DNA from: Lachnospiraceae bacterium | GTDB lineage: Bacteria; Bacillota; Clostridia; Lachnospirales; Lachnospiraceae | Assembly (NCBI GenBank): GCA_017521195.1 | Contig: JAFXGP010000096.1 | Location: 1 to 36,026, forward strand | Reading direction: 5' to 3' | DNA: 36,026 nt | Shown here: one piece after another, positions 1-7,867 of the stretch | Layout: each line of letters opens with the position of its first letter | Position numbering within the stretch: the first letter of the stretch is position 1 | Position numbers and translations under genes: made by a program | Notes under the pieces: model-generated | Seen by the model: the letters and a program-made list of their open reading frames with translations, nothing else | Told to the model about the DNA's origin: nothing | The model's database searches: none

Positions 1-1431
1 AAAATATCTGTCATGAGATACTGTAACTACAATTCCTTCATATCTGTCCAGATAATCTTCCAAAATAGTTAAGGTGGCAATATCAAGATTGTTGGTAGGC
101 TCGTCCAACAAAATAAAGTTCGGTGAAGATGCCAATACACGCAACAAGTTTAATCTCTTTTTCTCTCCACCGGATAATTTACCGATAGGACTGTACTGTT
201 TATCCGCCGGAAATAAGAATTTTTCCAACATGACAGATGCCGACAATACCCCATCCACCGTCTGTATATATTCCGCCGTATCTTTCACATAATCAATAAC
301 TCTTTGATTCGGGTCCATATAAGAAACATCGATTTCATTTTCTTGATTAGTCTGATTCTTCTCAGAAGCTATTTCCTGGGCATAGTAGCCCATTTTTATA
401 GTCTGTCCCACTATTACATTACCGGAATCCTGTGGAATAATTCCTGCTATGATTTTCATCAACGTAGATTTACCACATCCGTTTGGTCCGATAAATCCAA
501 TTCTGTCTCCTTTTAAGAAAATATAGGAAAAATCATCTATCAACTTTCTATCGCCATATCCCTTACAGATATGTTCCAATTCCACGGTAGTTCTCCCCAA
601 ACGTGAAGAAATAGAACTAAGCTCTACTTTAGAATCCTGTACAGGTGCTTCTTTATCCCTTAATTCCTCATATCTTTGAATGTGTGCCTTTTGCTTGGTA
701 GAACGGGCGCGGGCACCTCTTCTCATCCACTCCAATTCCACACGTAAAATAGACTGGCGTTTCCGTTCACTTGCCTGCTCCATTTCTTCCCGCTGTGTCT
801 TTAATTCCAAAAATCCAGAATAGTTAGTTTCATAACTATAAGTAGCACCTTTGTCAATTTCTACAATCCTATTGGTAACACTATCCAGGAAATAACGGTC
901 GTGAGTAATCATAATTAATGCTCCTCGCCATTTTTTCAGATACTCTTCCAGCCAGTCTGCCATATCATTGTCTAAATGGTTGGTAGGCTCATCCAGGAGA
1001 AGTACATCTGCCGGAGAAAGCAATACGGATATTAATGCCAGACGTTTTCTTTGTCCACCGGAAAGCTGTCCTGCAGGTTGCTCAAAATCTGTAATTCCAA
1101 GACGAGTCATCATAGCCTTGGCATCACTTTCAATACTCCACTGATTTTCTTCCGTGACGTTTCCTTCCAAAATGCATTGCAAACTGGATTTGTCTGCATC
1201 AAATTCCGGATGCTGTGGTAAATAACGCACTACAATATGATTGGCTCTCGTTATCTTTCCATCATCCGGCTCTTCCAATCCCGCTATCATCTTCAAAAGG
1301 GTTGTCTTTCCCGTACCATTGATTCCGATAATCCCTACTTTTTCACCTTCCTGCAAAGAAAAAGAAGCATGATCAAATAACTTCCGTTCAGTATATGATT
1401 TTGTAATTTTTTCTATATTAATTAAGTTCAT
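1..1431 (-). CDS. ABC-F family ATP-binding protein (partial, C-terminus outside window)
   Basis: A soluble duplicated ABC ATPase of the ABC-F class, which act on ribosomes rather than in membranes. I translated 477 codons from the ATG at 1429-1431; the frame is open to base 1, so only the C-terminal end is missing. The first ATPase domain has Walker A GINGTGKTT (residues 36-44), signature LSGGQRKRL and Walker B LLLDEPTNHLD. The linker carries the basic WMRRGARARSTKQKA block typical of the Uup/YfmR branch. The second domain has GPNGCGKST, LSGGEKKRL and ILLDEPTNNLD, and the window ends in the switch motif VSHDRYF. There are no membrane segments. Family membership is clear. Whether it is a housekeeping translation factor or gives antibiotic protection cannot be told from sequence; the Uup/YfmR-like linker favours housekeeping. 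Confidence 0.93.
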   Translation of the reverse strand, partial: MNLINIEKITKSYTERKLFDHASFSLQEGEKVGIIGINGTGKTTLLKMIAGLEEPDDGKITRANHIVVRYLPQHPEFDADKSSLQCILEGNVTEENQWSIESDAKAMMTRLGITDFEQPAGQLSGGQRKRLALISVLLSPADVLLLDEPTNHLDNDMADWLEEYLKKWRGALIMITHDRYFLDSVTNRIVEIDKGATYSYETNYSGFLELKTQREEMEQASERKRQSILRVELEWMRRGARARSTKQKAHIQRYEELRDKEAPVQDSKVELSSISSRLGRTTVELEHICKGYGDRKLIDDFSYIFLKGDRIGFIGPNGCGKSTLMKIIAGIIPQDSGNVIVGQTIKMGYYAQEIASEKNQTNQENEIDVSYMDPNQRVIDYVKDTAEYIQTVDGVLSASVMLEKFLFPADKQYSPIGKLSGGEKKRLNLLRVLASSPNFILLDEPTNNLDIATLTILEDYLDRYEGIVVTVSHDRYF

Positions 1432-1489
1432 TGAATTCCTCACTTATTTTTTAGAATTTTAGTAAATCTTCTACTATCATAATACAAAC

Positions 1490-1521
1490 AAAGGGTCACT
1501 ACAAGAACGTAGTAACCCTTT
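1490..1521 (-). terminator. Hairpin downstream of the hydrogenase gene
   Basis: A 13-bp stem (arms 1490-1502 and 1509-1521) with a 6-base loop begins 9 bases past the hydrogenase stop. Read on the minus strand the one mismatch becomes a U-G wobble, so the stem pairs fully only in that direction. The following U tract is short and broken (CTTTGTTTGTATT). It probably ends the membrane protein-hydrogenase transcript and insulates the ABC-F gene. Confidence 0.65.
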
Positions 1522-1530
1522 TCAACTTCT

Positions 1531-3036
1531 TTAATCAAGAGAATCAGAGAAATGCTTATATTCGCTTTCTGTAGCAGATTTCATAGGTGCATTTTTTTGA
1601 TACTCATTTATATTCTTTTTTGCCTGCTCTACAGATAAAATTGTTCCTGCGCCGGCCACGCATCCTCCCGGACATGCCATTCCTTCCAACAGATAACCAT
1701 TGTATCTTCCGGCTTTTGCCATAGCCATCATTTTTCGACATTCACTCAAACCTTCTGCTCTGGCTGTTTTTACTTCTACTTCCGGATGATCCAGTTTTAT
1801 ATAATCAACTACTGCAGATGCTACACCACCGGCTACGGCAAATCCTCGGCCATCTGCAGATGCCTCATATAATACGTCTGTTTCAGGTATGGTTTCAAAA
1901 TCAATTTCTTTTGCCTCAAACATACCTTGTAACTCTTCAAAAGTAAGAACAAAGTCTACATCTGAACGGATATCTTCCCTAATAGCCTCTAATTTTTTAG
2001 CAGCACATGGTCCTACAAATACAACTTTACATCCCGGATACTGTTTCTTAACCATTCGGGCTGTAAATACCATTGGTGTCAAAGTCATGGATAATTTTTC
2101 CACTTCACTTGGATATAACTTTTCAATCATGGAATGCCATGCAGGACAACAAGAAGTGGCCATATAATCCTGCTGAGCCGGAACTTTTTCCATAAAGTCC
2201 TTAGCTTCTTCAATGGTACAAAGGTCAGCACCAATAGCAACTTCCATTACTCGTGCAAATCCCAACTGTTTCATAGCTGTTACAAATTTACCCGGTGATA
2301 CTTTGTTACTAAACTGCCCTATAAAAGCAGGTGCCACAATAGCAATTACCTTATTTCCTTCCAATATGGACTGAATTACCTGGAAAATCTGTCCTTTATC
2401 TACAATCGCTCCAAAAGGACAACTTACAAGACATTGTCCGCAGGCAACACATTTATCCTGATCGATTACTGCTCTTCCGTTTTCATCACTGCCAATAGCA
2501 TTCATACCACAGGCAGAAGCACAAGGACGCTCCAAATGGATAATAGCATGGTAAGGACAGGCTTTCTCACATTTACCGCACTTAATACATTTTTCCTTAT
2601 CAATTACACTTCGACCATTTACAAAAGAAATAGCACCTCTTGGACAAACCTTCTGACAGGAAGCAGCCAGACAATTCTGACACTGTTCCGTTACAAGGTA
2701 CTGATTCTCTGTACACCCATGGCAGGCATAAGGAATAATATTAACCAATGGCGGTTCATAATACTGTTCTGCAATGGCTGCATTATCCATTCCTTCTGTT
2801 AAAAGCATTCTTGTCTGAACCGGACGTACCCCCAGCCCCATTGCAAGACGAACTCGCTCTCCTGCAATGGCTCTTTCCAAAAAGATAGATTCTCGATGCA
2901 GAGGTTGATCTCCCGGAACGATTCTGTATGGAAGTTCTTCTGCAGCAGCATAATTTCCCCCGTCGTAAGCCATACGGGCAACTTCTGTAAATACTTTTTT
3001 TCTAATATCTGTAATCAGCGATGGTATTCCTCGCAT
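1531..3036 (-). CDS. [FeFe] hydrogenase, group B-like, with N-terminal ferredoxin-type clusters
   Basis: A 501-residue iron-only hydrogenase for H2 production or uptake or H2-linked electron balance. The N-terminal 100 residues match no motif I can name. Then come Cys-rich 4Fe-4S segments: C105/C108/C119/C122/C127/C131, a ferredoxin motif at C150/C153/C156/C160, and another at C196/C199/C202/C206. The catalytic H-cluster domain has L1 TSCCPAW (294-300), L2 VGPCAAKK (341-348) and L3 EGMACPGGC (451-459). Predicted H-cluster ligands are C297, C344, C455 and C459, with C296 as the proton-transfer cysteine. L2 is GPC rather than the MPC of classical group A enzymes, and the whole layout matches group B (B1/B3-type) monomeric enzymes. 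No diaphorase or NuoE/F-like subunits are adjacent, so it probably uses ferredoxin alone. It lies 20 bases downstream of a membrane protein gene and is probably co-transcribed with it. Confidence 0.93.
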   Translation of the reverse strand: MRGIPSLITDIRKKVFTEVARMAYDGGNYAAAEELPYRIVPGDQPLHRESIFLERAIAGERVRLAMGLGVRPVQTRMLLTEGMDNAAIAEQYYEPPLVNIIPYACHGCTENQYLVTEQCQNCLAASCQKVCPRGAISFVNGRSVIDKEKCIKCGKCEKACPYHAIIHLERPCASACGMNAIGSDENGRAVIDQDKCVACGQCLVSCPFGAIVDKGQIFQVIQSILEGNKVIAIVAPAFIGQFSNKVSPGKFVTAMKQLGFARVMEVAIGADLCTIEEAKDFMEKVPAQQDYMATSCCPAWHSMIEKLYPSEVEKLSMTLTPMVFTARMVKKQYPGCKVVFVGPCAAKKLEAIREDIRSDVDFVLTFEELQGMFEAKEIDFETIPETDVLYEASADGRGFAVAGGVASAVVDYIKLDHPEVEVKTARAEGLSECRKMMAMAKAGRYNGYLLEGMACPGGCVAGAGTILSVEQAKKNINEYQKNAPMKSATESEYKHFSDSLD

Positions 3037-3056
3037 AATGTCCTCCTAATCGTTTA

Positions 3057-3599
3057 TTATTTATGTAAAACCTTATACAACAGTGGTGCAATCCATGTTG
3101 CTATAAGGCCACCAAGTAAGGCTGTAATCAACTGTGGCCATGCAAATGTGGTTGACAAAGCTTTTACCATTGGCGGCATAAGTGCACCACTTTGTAAAAA
3201 ATGCTCAGCAGCAACATTACAAATTAACTGAACTACTAAAATATACAATACTGCAAATTTTGCTACTGCGGCACACACACATCTCAGCAAAGCAATTCCT
3301 GTATTTTTCTGATTCTTTCTTCTCCAACCAAGCACTAACACGAGCACAAAATTTCCCACCATAATAGCCGGTACGGTTATAATTTGTGGTGCAATTCCTA
3401 ATAAAAACGCCATAATTGGCGAAATTAATGCTACCACGGCCCCACTACTAACACCGCATACCAATGCAGTAATTCCAAGCACTGCATTTACACAGGTACC
3501 CGTAACAATCTGTCCCAAAGGTTTTGTTACCATTTGCATCGTAATCAAAACAGCTAACATAACTGCTGTCTCTGTTAACCATAAAACATTTTTTTTCAT
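3057..3599 (-). CDS. Integral membrane protein, possible ECF transporter S component
   Basis: A 180-residue, very hydrophobic protein with about five to six membrane segments and a basic cytoplasmic loop (WRRKNQKN, about 92-99). The length, the N-terminal hydrophobic start, the small-residue-rich helices and the GNFVLVLVLGW segment resemble S components of energy-coupling-factor vitamin transporters, but I see no substrate-specific motif. Its gene is directly upstream of the hydrogenase with a 20-base gap, and the two probably share a transcript. Similar membrane proteins next to this hydrogenase type would suggest a functional link, such as cofactor or metal supply; that is inference. It could instead be an unrelated small membrane protein. 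Confidence 0.6.
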   Translation of the reverse strand: MKKNVLWLTETAVMLAVLITMQMVTKPLGQIVTGTCVNAVLGITALVCGVSSGAVVALISPIMAFLLGIAPQIITVPAIMVGNFVLVLVLGWRRKNQKNTGIALLRCVCAAVAKFAVLYILVVQLICNVAAEHFLQSGALMPPMVKALSTTFAWPQLITALLGGLIATWIAPLLYKVLHK

Positions 3600-3672
3600 A
3601 ACTTTTTCCTCTTTTCCTCTGGAATAATATCACAACCATTCCCAGACTTCAAGTCCGGTATTTTTAATAAAA

Positions 3673-3714
3673 AAGGTGTTACAAATAAAACTTTCGTAAA
3701 ATTTGTAACACCTT
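3673..3714 (-). terminator. Strong rho-independent terminator
   Basis: Perfect 14-bp inverted repeat (arms 3673-3686 and 3701-3714) with a 14-base loop, followed on the minus strand by TTTATTAAAAA. It lies 28 bases past the stop of the 134-residue protein gene and should end that transcript before the membrane protein-hydrogenase unit. Confidence 0.8.
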
Positions 3715-3742
3715 AACTATCTTAAATAAATTTTATACTAGT

Positions 3743-4147
3743 TTAGATATTTACTTCTTTCTTCAACCAGTCAAGCGCCTGTTCCACAGTTTCAAAATGC
3801 CCCTCTGCTACACCTGTCTGAGAACGTTGTGTATTTTTCTGTGCCTGAACTTTTAATAAAACAGATTTTCCTTCTGCAAAAGCAAATGCTTTACAACCCG
3901 CTTCTACAAATTTCTTAGTCATGGTAACCAATTCTCCACCTTCCGCCGGTGATACCGGTTCCATTTTCGAACAATCTGCTATGTAGGCCCACCCGGAAGA
4001 TTTCCACATTTTAGCACTGGATAAAACTGTCTCTGTAAGCCATTTCAATTCATCAACATTTGTTTTTCCTACCCCTGCTGAAAGAACAATCTTTCTTCCC
4101 GGAATTACTTCAACAGACTGTGCACCATTTTTCTTTGCCATACTCAT
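3743..4147 (-). CDS. Small soluble protein of unknown function
   Basis: 134 residues, no signal peptide and no membrane segment. It alternates short hydrophobic strands and helices: KIVLSAGVG near the N-terminus, GWAYIADCSKMEPVSP in the middle, then FVEAGCKAFAFAEG and a C-terminal helix HFETVEQALDWLKKEV. The pattern, including a C-terminal 'VEQALDWLKK' helix, resembles STAS/SpoIIAA-like alpha/beta folds in which a domain monitors partner proteins, but I cannot assign a family. It appears monocistronic: its own terminator follows and a roughly 160-base gap separates it from the HAD gene upstream. Translation is probably from the ATG at 4147, though M3 is also possible. Confidence 0.7.
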   Translation of the reverse strand: MSMAKKNGAQSVEVIPGRKIVLSAGVGKTNVDELKWLTETVLSSAKMWKSSGWAYIADCSKMEPVSPAEGGELVTMTKKFVEAGCKAFAFAEGKSVLLKVQAQKNTQRSQTGVAEGHFETVEQALDWLKKEVNI

Positions 4148-4308
4148 TCTCCTTCTCTCTATTTACTCAATAATTACACATATTTCAATACACATGTATT
4201 CCCCTGAAATATGCAATTATTTATAGTTAATTATATCAAGCATAAGTCAAAGATACAATACGAAATACTTTCATATTCAAAACAAACCCTTCGTTTCTGC
4301 CTAACTTA

Positions 4309-5022
4309 TTATAGTCTGCTTTCCAAAAATTTCTTCAATTCCTCAAACCCTCCCTGCGAAATCTCTGAGGTATCTTTATCCATTTTATTAATCAAACAAT
4401 TCGTTAATAAGAATCTCTCCATTCCAAGTTTTTCTGCCGGAACCATATCTTCTTCCATATCATTTCCAACCATAATACATTCTTCCGGTTTTAAATTCAG
4501 CTTTTCCAACAATTCCTCGTAATATCTTGGATTAGGTTTACAAAAATGACAGTTTTCATAAGTTGTATATTCTGCAAAATCTGCCGGTTCAAGTCCTGCC
4601 CATCTCATACGATTTTCAGTAGCAGTATGCGGAAACAAAGGATTGGTTGCAAGTACGGGAATTTTACCTTTTTCCCTTACCAATGTTATGATTTCCTTTG
4701 CTTCTTTGTAAAAACCACAAACTTCTTGCACCCGATTAAAATCATCTTTATAAAATGCATCAATATAAGGTTTATCCTCTATAGATGTTTCACCATAAGC
4801 ATTTGTAAACACTTTCCAAAATGCTTCTTTATTAGTAACTTCACCGGTATTTACAGTCATTGCATTTACTCCACTCCAAAATACCTTTAACAACTTGTCC
4901 GGTTCATATCCCCTTGGTGCAAGATGCTTTGCCAGATATTTAAAGTATGTTTTTACAAATTCATCCTGATCCATTTTTAATAAAGTGCCATCTAAATCAA
5001 ACAATACTGCTTTAATACTCAT
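4309..5022 (-). CDS. HAD-superfamily hydrolase (phosphatase-like)
   Basis: A 237-residue cytosolic HAD hydrolase. Motif I is LFDLDGTLL (about 7-15) with the nucleophile and acid/base aspartates, motif II is VLATNP with threonine, motif III is the lysine in CKPNPRYYEE, and motif IV is VGNDMEEDMVPA. A helical cap (about 18-100) is inserted after motif I, as in subclass I. The substrate cannot be inferred. The gene is 22 bases downstream of the LysR gene on the same strand, so the two may share a transcript. The last residues (FEELKKFLESRL) form an ordinary C-terminal helix, so the gene looks intact. Confidence 0.88.
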   Translation of the reverse strand: MSIKAVLFDLDGTLLKMDQDEFVKTYFKYLAKHLAPRGYEPDKLLKVFWSGVNAMTVNTGEVTNKEAFWKVFTNAYGETSIEDKPYIDAFYKDDFNRVQEVCGFYKEAKEIITLVREKGKIPVLATNPLFPHTATENRMRWAGLEPADFAEYTTYENCHFCKPNPRYYEELLEKLNLKPEECIMVGNDMEEDMVPAEKLGMERFLLTNCLINKMDKDTSEISQGGFEELKKFLESRL

Positions 5023-5043
5023 TTCTTTCTCCTGCTTCTTTTT

Positions 5044-5925
5044 TCATTTATTATAATATAACATCTTTTCTATCCATTCACCATACTGCATTCCATAAAC
5101 ACTATCCTTTTTCCATATGGCATTAAATTCATGAGAAATCTGAAATCCCGGAATATCTATTACTTTCATCTTTTTATTTTGAAGTTCTTCCTCAACTACA
5201 GTTTTATACAGAACACTGATTCCCAATCCTTCCAACAACATTTTTTTAATAATATGAGGACTCGTAAATTCACTGACACTGATAAAATTTTCAAAAGAAT
5301 AATTGTATTCATGCAGATAATTTCCAAAAATTTCGCGAGTTCCGGAACCATTTTCCCTGCATAACATGGGGTGTTTAAATAAGTCTTTTAACTCTTTAAT
5401 ATCATTACTGTCATACCCTACCGAACATGCAATGCACATTTCTTCCTTTTTTATCAACCTATATGCATACTGATTTTTTTCAAAGTAACCTTCACAGAGA
5501 ATAAAATCTACTTCGCCATTATCCAATTTCAAAAGTAAATCTCTGGTGTCTGCTATGGTCACCGATACATCTTGTTCGGGATTATTACGCATAAAAAGAG
5601 ATAGTTTTTCCGGAAGATAAAATTCTCCAATGGATAACGTTGCTCCCAATCGGATTCTTTTTCTTTTTCTTATATTCTGTACAGCCTCCTGCAAATTCTT
5701 AACATCATGTGAAATGGTTTCTAAATACTTTTTTAAATACTTTCCCTGTTCTGTTAATTCCAACTTTTTGTTTTTATAAGAAAAAAGTTTTGTTCCATAA
5801 AAATCTTCTAATCCTCGTATATGTTGTGATACCGCAGGCTGTGTCATATTCAGGTTTCCCGCCGTCTTTGTATAATTCATTGTTCTGCAAACATCTAAAA
5901 AAGTGTCTACTCTTGTGTCTATCAT
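5044..5925 (-). CDS. LysR-type transcriptional regulator, divergent from yeiH
   Basis: 293 residues. The N-terminal winged helix-turn-helix (about 1-60) has the classic TAGNLNMTQPAVSQHIRGLE recognition region. A linker helix follows (to about 90), then the two-lobed periplasmic-binding-like effector domain starting at RIRLGATLSIGEFYLP. The start ATG at 5925 is preceded by GGAAGAG. LysR regulators of the YeiE/CysL group are often divergent from YeiH-family transporters, and the gene order here is the same. The likely role is control of yeiH, and of itself, in response to a sulfur-related or other small ligand; the ligand is not visible. A dyad suited to a LysR dimer lies in the shared 225-base intergenic region. 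Confidence 0.92.
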   Translation of the reverse strand: MIDTRVDTFLDVCRTMNYTKTAGNLNMTQPAVSQHIRGLEDFYGTKLFSYKNKKLELTEQGKYLKKYLETISHDVKNLQEAVQNIRKRKRIRLGATLSIGEFYLPEKLSLFMRNNPEQDVSVTIADTRDLLLKLDNGEVDFILCEGYFEKNQYAYRLIKKEEMCIACSVGYDSNDIKELKDLFKHPMLCRENGSGTREIFGNYLHEYNYSFENFISVSEFTSPHIIKKMLLEGLGISVLYKTVVEEELQNKKMKVIDIPGFQISHEFNAIWKKDSVYGMQYGEWIEKMLYYNK

Positions 5926-6042
5926 AATTTTCTCTTCCTTTACTATAAAATAACATCTGCACTCTTTTTATCATATTTATTCACTTTAATCAATAAATTA
6001 TATTTATCGTTCAATAGCAATCTATTATTTTACATTATCAAA

Positions 6043-6062
6043 ATTGTATTTTATACTACAAT
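6043..6062. promoter_or_regulatory. Candidate LysR operator in the divergent promoter region
   Basis: ATTGTA-N8-TACAAT, an interrupted dyad with T-N11-A-like geometry, sits centrally between the LysR gene and yeiH. On the plus strand TTGTAA (6068-6073) with TAATAT 16 bases later could be the yeiH promoter just downstream. The region is so A+T-rich that short dyads arise by chance, so this is only a candidate. Confidence 0.4.
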
Positions 6063-6150
6063 ACGAGTTGTAAATATATCTATTTTAAGTAATATTTATC
6101 AAACATATTAAAACTCATGAATAAAACAAATAAACTATAGGAAAATACAT

Positions 6151-7209
6151 ATGTGGAGGTTTATAGAAACAAAAATGAAGACAATAATAAACAATACTAA
6201 AAACATTATCCCGGGTCTTGCTATTGCACTACTCATTGCTGCTATTTCCAAATGGTTGGAATCCTTACTTCCGATTCATCTCATCGGAGCATCCGTAATC
6301 GCCTTATTTATAGGTATGTTCATCAATCAAATTAAGAAGCCGGGAAAAGTTATGACCGTTGGTCTAAAATTCACCTCTAAGAAAATCTTAAAATTTGCTA
6401 TTATTTTATTAGGAGCTTCTTTAAGTATCGGCACCATTCTGGAAGTAGGAAAAATGTCATTGACAGTAATGGTCTTTACTTTATTAACCTGCTTTGGCGG
6501 TGGATATTTTGTTGGAAAAGCTTTAAAACTGGATTGGAAATTGTCAAATTTGATTTCTGCCGGAACCGGAATCTGTGGCGGTTCCGCCATTGCAGCCATT
6601 GCTCCTGTCATTGATGCCGATGATACGGATATTGCCTATGCCATGTCTGCAACCTTTTTATTTGATATGGTTATGATTCTTGCCTTTCCGTTAATGGGAC
6701 AAGCTTTGGGATTAAGCGATATGGCTTATGGTTTATGGGCCGGTACTGCTGTAAATGACACTTCCAGCGTGGTAGCTGCGGGATATGCTTACAGTGAGGC
6801 TGCCGGTGATTTTGCTACCATGGTAAAACTGACAAGAACACTTGCTATCATTCCAACTGTAATTATTTTTTCCTTAATTAACGGCCACCTAAAAACAAAG
6901 GCTCAGAACAAGGAAGGAAACTCCAACGCAAAAAGAGTAAAAATCGCAGGATTATTACCATGGTTTATTGTTGCCTTTCTTATTATGGCAGTCATTAACA
7001 GTCTGGGCTTTATCCCTACAGCCGTTTCTGCTTCTTTAAAATCTATTAGTAAATTCCTTATGGTAGCGGCTCTTGCAGCCATCGGCTTGAATACCGATTT
7101 TCGTGAAATGAAAAAGTCCGGTATTAATCCTATGATTCATGGTTTTATCATTTCTGCCTTGGTTGTAATTGTCGCCATTATGGTAGAATATTTTATCGGA
7201 TTAGTCTAA
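6151..7209 (+). CDS. yeiH: YeiH-family putative sulfate exporter / transporter
   Basis: A 352-residue integral membrane protein with about ten hydrophobic segments. Family features include GASVIALFIGMFIN near the N-terminus, LLGASLSIGTI, the glycine-rich GTGICGGSAIAAIAPV (about 145-160), and GLWAGTAVNDTSSVVAAGYAYS (about 195-216). All match the UPF0324/YeiH family, annotated as putative sulfate exporters without firm biochemical proof. The start at 6151 is favoured because AGGA (6139-6142) sits 8 bases upstream. A second ATG at 6175 is preceded by GGAGG but at a poor 16-base distance. Expression is probably controlled by the divergent LysR protein. The gene ends at a strong bidirectional hairpin. 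Confidence 0.92.
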   Translation: MWRFIETKMKTIINNTKNIIPGLAIALLIAAISKWLESLLPIHLIGASVIALFIGMFINQIKKPGKVMTVGLKFTSKKILKFAIILLGASLSIGTILEVGKMSLTVMVFTLLTCFGGGYFVGKALKLDWKLSNLISAGTGICGGSAIAAIAPVIDADDTDIAYAMSATFLFDMVMILAFPLMGQALGLSDMAYGLWAGTAVNDTSSVVAAGYAYSEAAGDFATMVKLTRTLAIIPTVIIFSLINGHLKTKAQNKEGNSNAKRVKIAGLLPWFIVAFLIMAVINSLGFIPTAVSASLKSISKFLMVAALAAIGLNTDFREMKKSGINPMIHGFIISALVVIVAIMVEYFIGLV

Positions 7210-7219
7210 TATACAGACA

Positions 7220-7259
7220 AAAACTCGTAGCCGGTTTTTAATTACCTGCTACGAGTTTT
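7220..7259. terminator. Bidirectional terminator between yeiH and the ATPase-nuclease unit
   Basis: Arms 7220-7234 and 7245-7259 pair over 12 perfect outer bases (AAAACTCGTAGC with its complement) plus an inner GG/CC, and the outer A/T ends supply a U tract on either strand. It lies 10 bases past the yeiH stop and 22 bases past the stop of the convergent gene. Confidence 0.85.
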
Positions 7260-7281
7260 AAACATTTATCTTAAATATAAT

Positions 7282-7857
7282 CTATTTAATTATTCCTTCC
7301 TCTTTCTCTCTTGCAAGAATAAAATGCTTTTCAAATAAGCTTTGGGTATAAGTATGTGTTTCATTAAATAAATATCCTTCTAACTTATCTACCTCAAAAA
7401 GCTTTTCTTCTTCTGCTGCTAATTCCATAAAATATCCATATGTCTGTTCTCTGGATAATGATTTCTGAATTTTCTCATGCTTTCCTTCATTATATACCAA
7501 AATATAATTTATATTTTTTCGAACAAATTCATAATCTGGTATTATTCCCCATTCAACAAGCATAATTATACTGTCATATATTTTTCTGACTACTTCATCT
7601 TTATAAACATTTCCATTTTTAAATTCGATAAAATGCCATATCCCTTTAATATCAATGTACAATGCATCATTTGATTTTGGAACTCCTCTCCAGCCCTTCC
7701 CTCTAGCAAATTCATTAGGTATTTTATCAAAATCTACTACTTTAATAGAGCTTTCACACATCGGCTCTTTATTGGTTGTATCCATAGAGGCTTTCTTCAA
7801 TGTACAAATATACTTTTTTAAAACTTCAGGCAGGGAACAAACTACTTCTTCCGTCAT
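7282..7857 (-). CDS. Unknown protein with PD-(D/E)XK-like nuclease signature, partner of the ATPase
   Basis: 191 residues, no signal peptide or membrane segment. The centre reads SNDALYID (62-69) then WHFIEFKNG (74-82). D64, E78 and K80 fit the D-Xn-ExK core of PD-(D/E)XK nucleases: an acidic residue on one strand, then a strand ending in E-F-K. A later lysine-rich helix (KDEVVRKIYDSIIML, 86-100) is suitable for DNA contact. The gene begins 10 bases after the stop of the AAA ATPase gene and must be co-transcribed with it. Both are much more A+T-rich than neighbours, suggesting transfer as a unit. By analogy with other ATPase-plus-nuclease pairs I infer the effector half of a defence system. 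The nuclease call rests on a short motif and may be wrong. Confidence 0.75.
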   Translation of the reverse strand: MTEEVVCSLPEVLKKYICTLKKASMDTTNKEPMCESSIKVVDFDKIPNEFARGKGWRGVPKSNDALYIDIKGIWHFIEFKNGNVYKDEVVRKIYDSIIMLVEWGIIPDYEFVRKNINYILVYNEGKHEKIQKSLSREQTYGYFMELAAEEEKLFEVDKLEGYLFNETHTYTQSLFEKHFILAREKEEGIIK

Positions 7858-7867
7858 ATCTAATCCT

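Noticed and set aside
2434-2802. 122-residue plus-strand frame over the hydrogenase
   Set aside because: It is antisense to the conserved ferredoxin-like region; the minus-strand frame has full family motifs.
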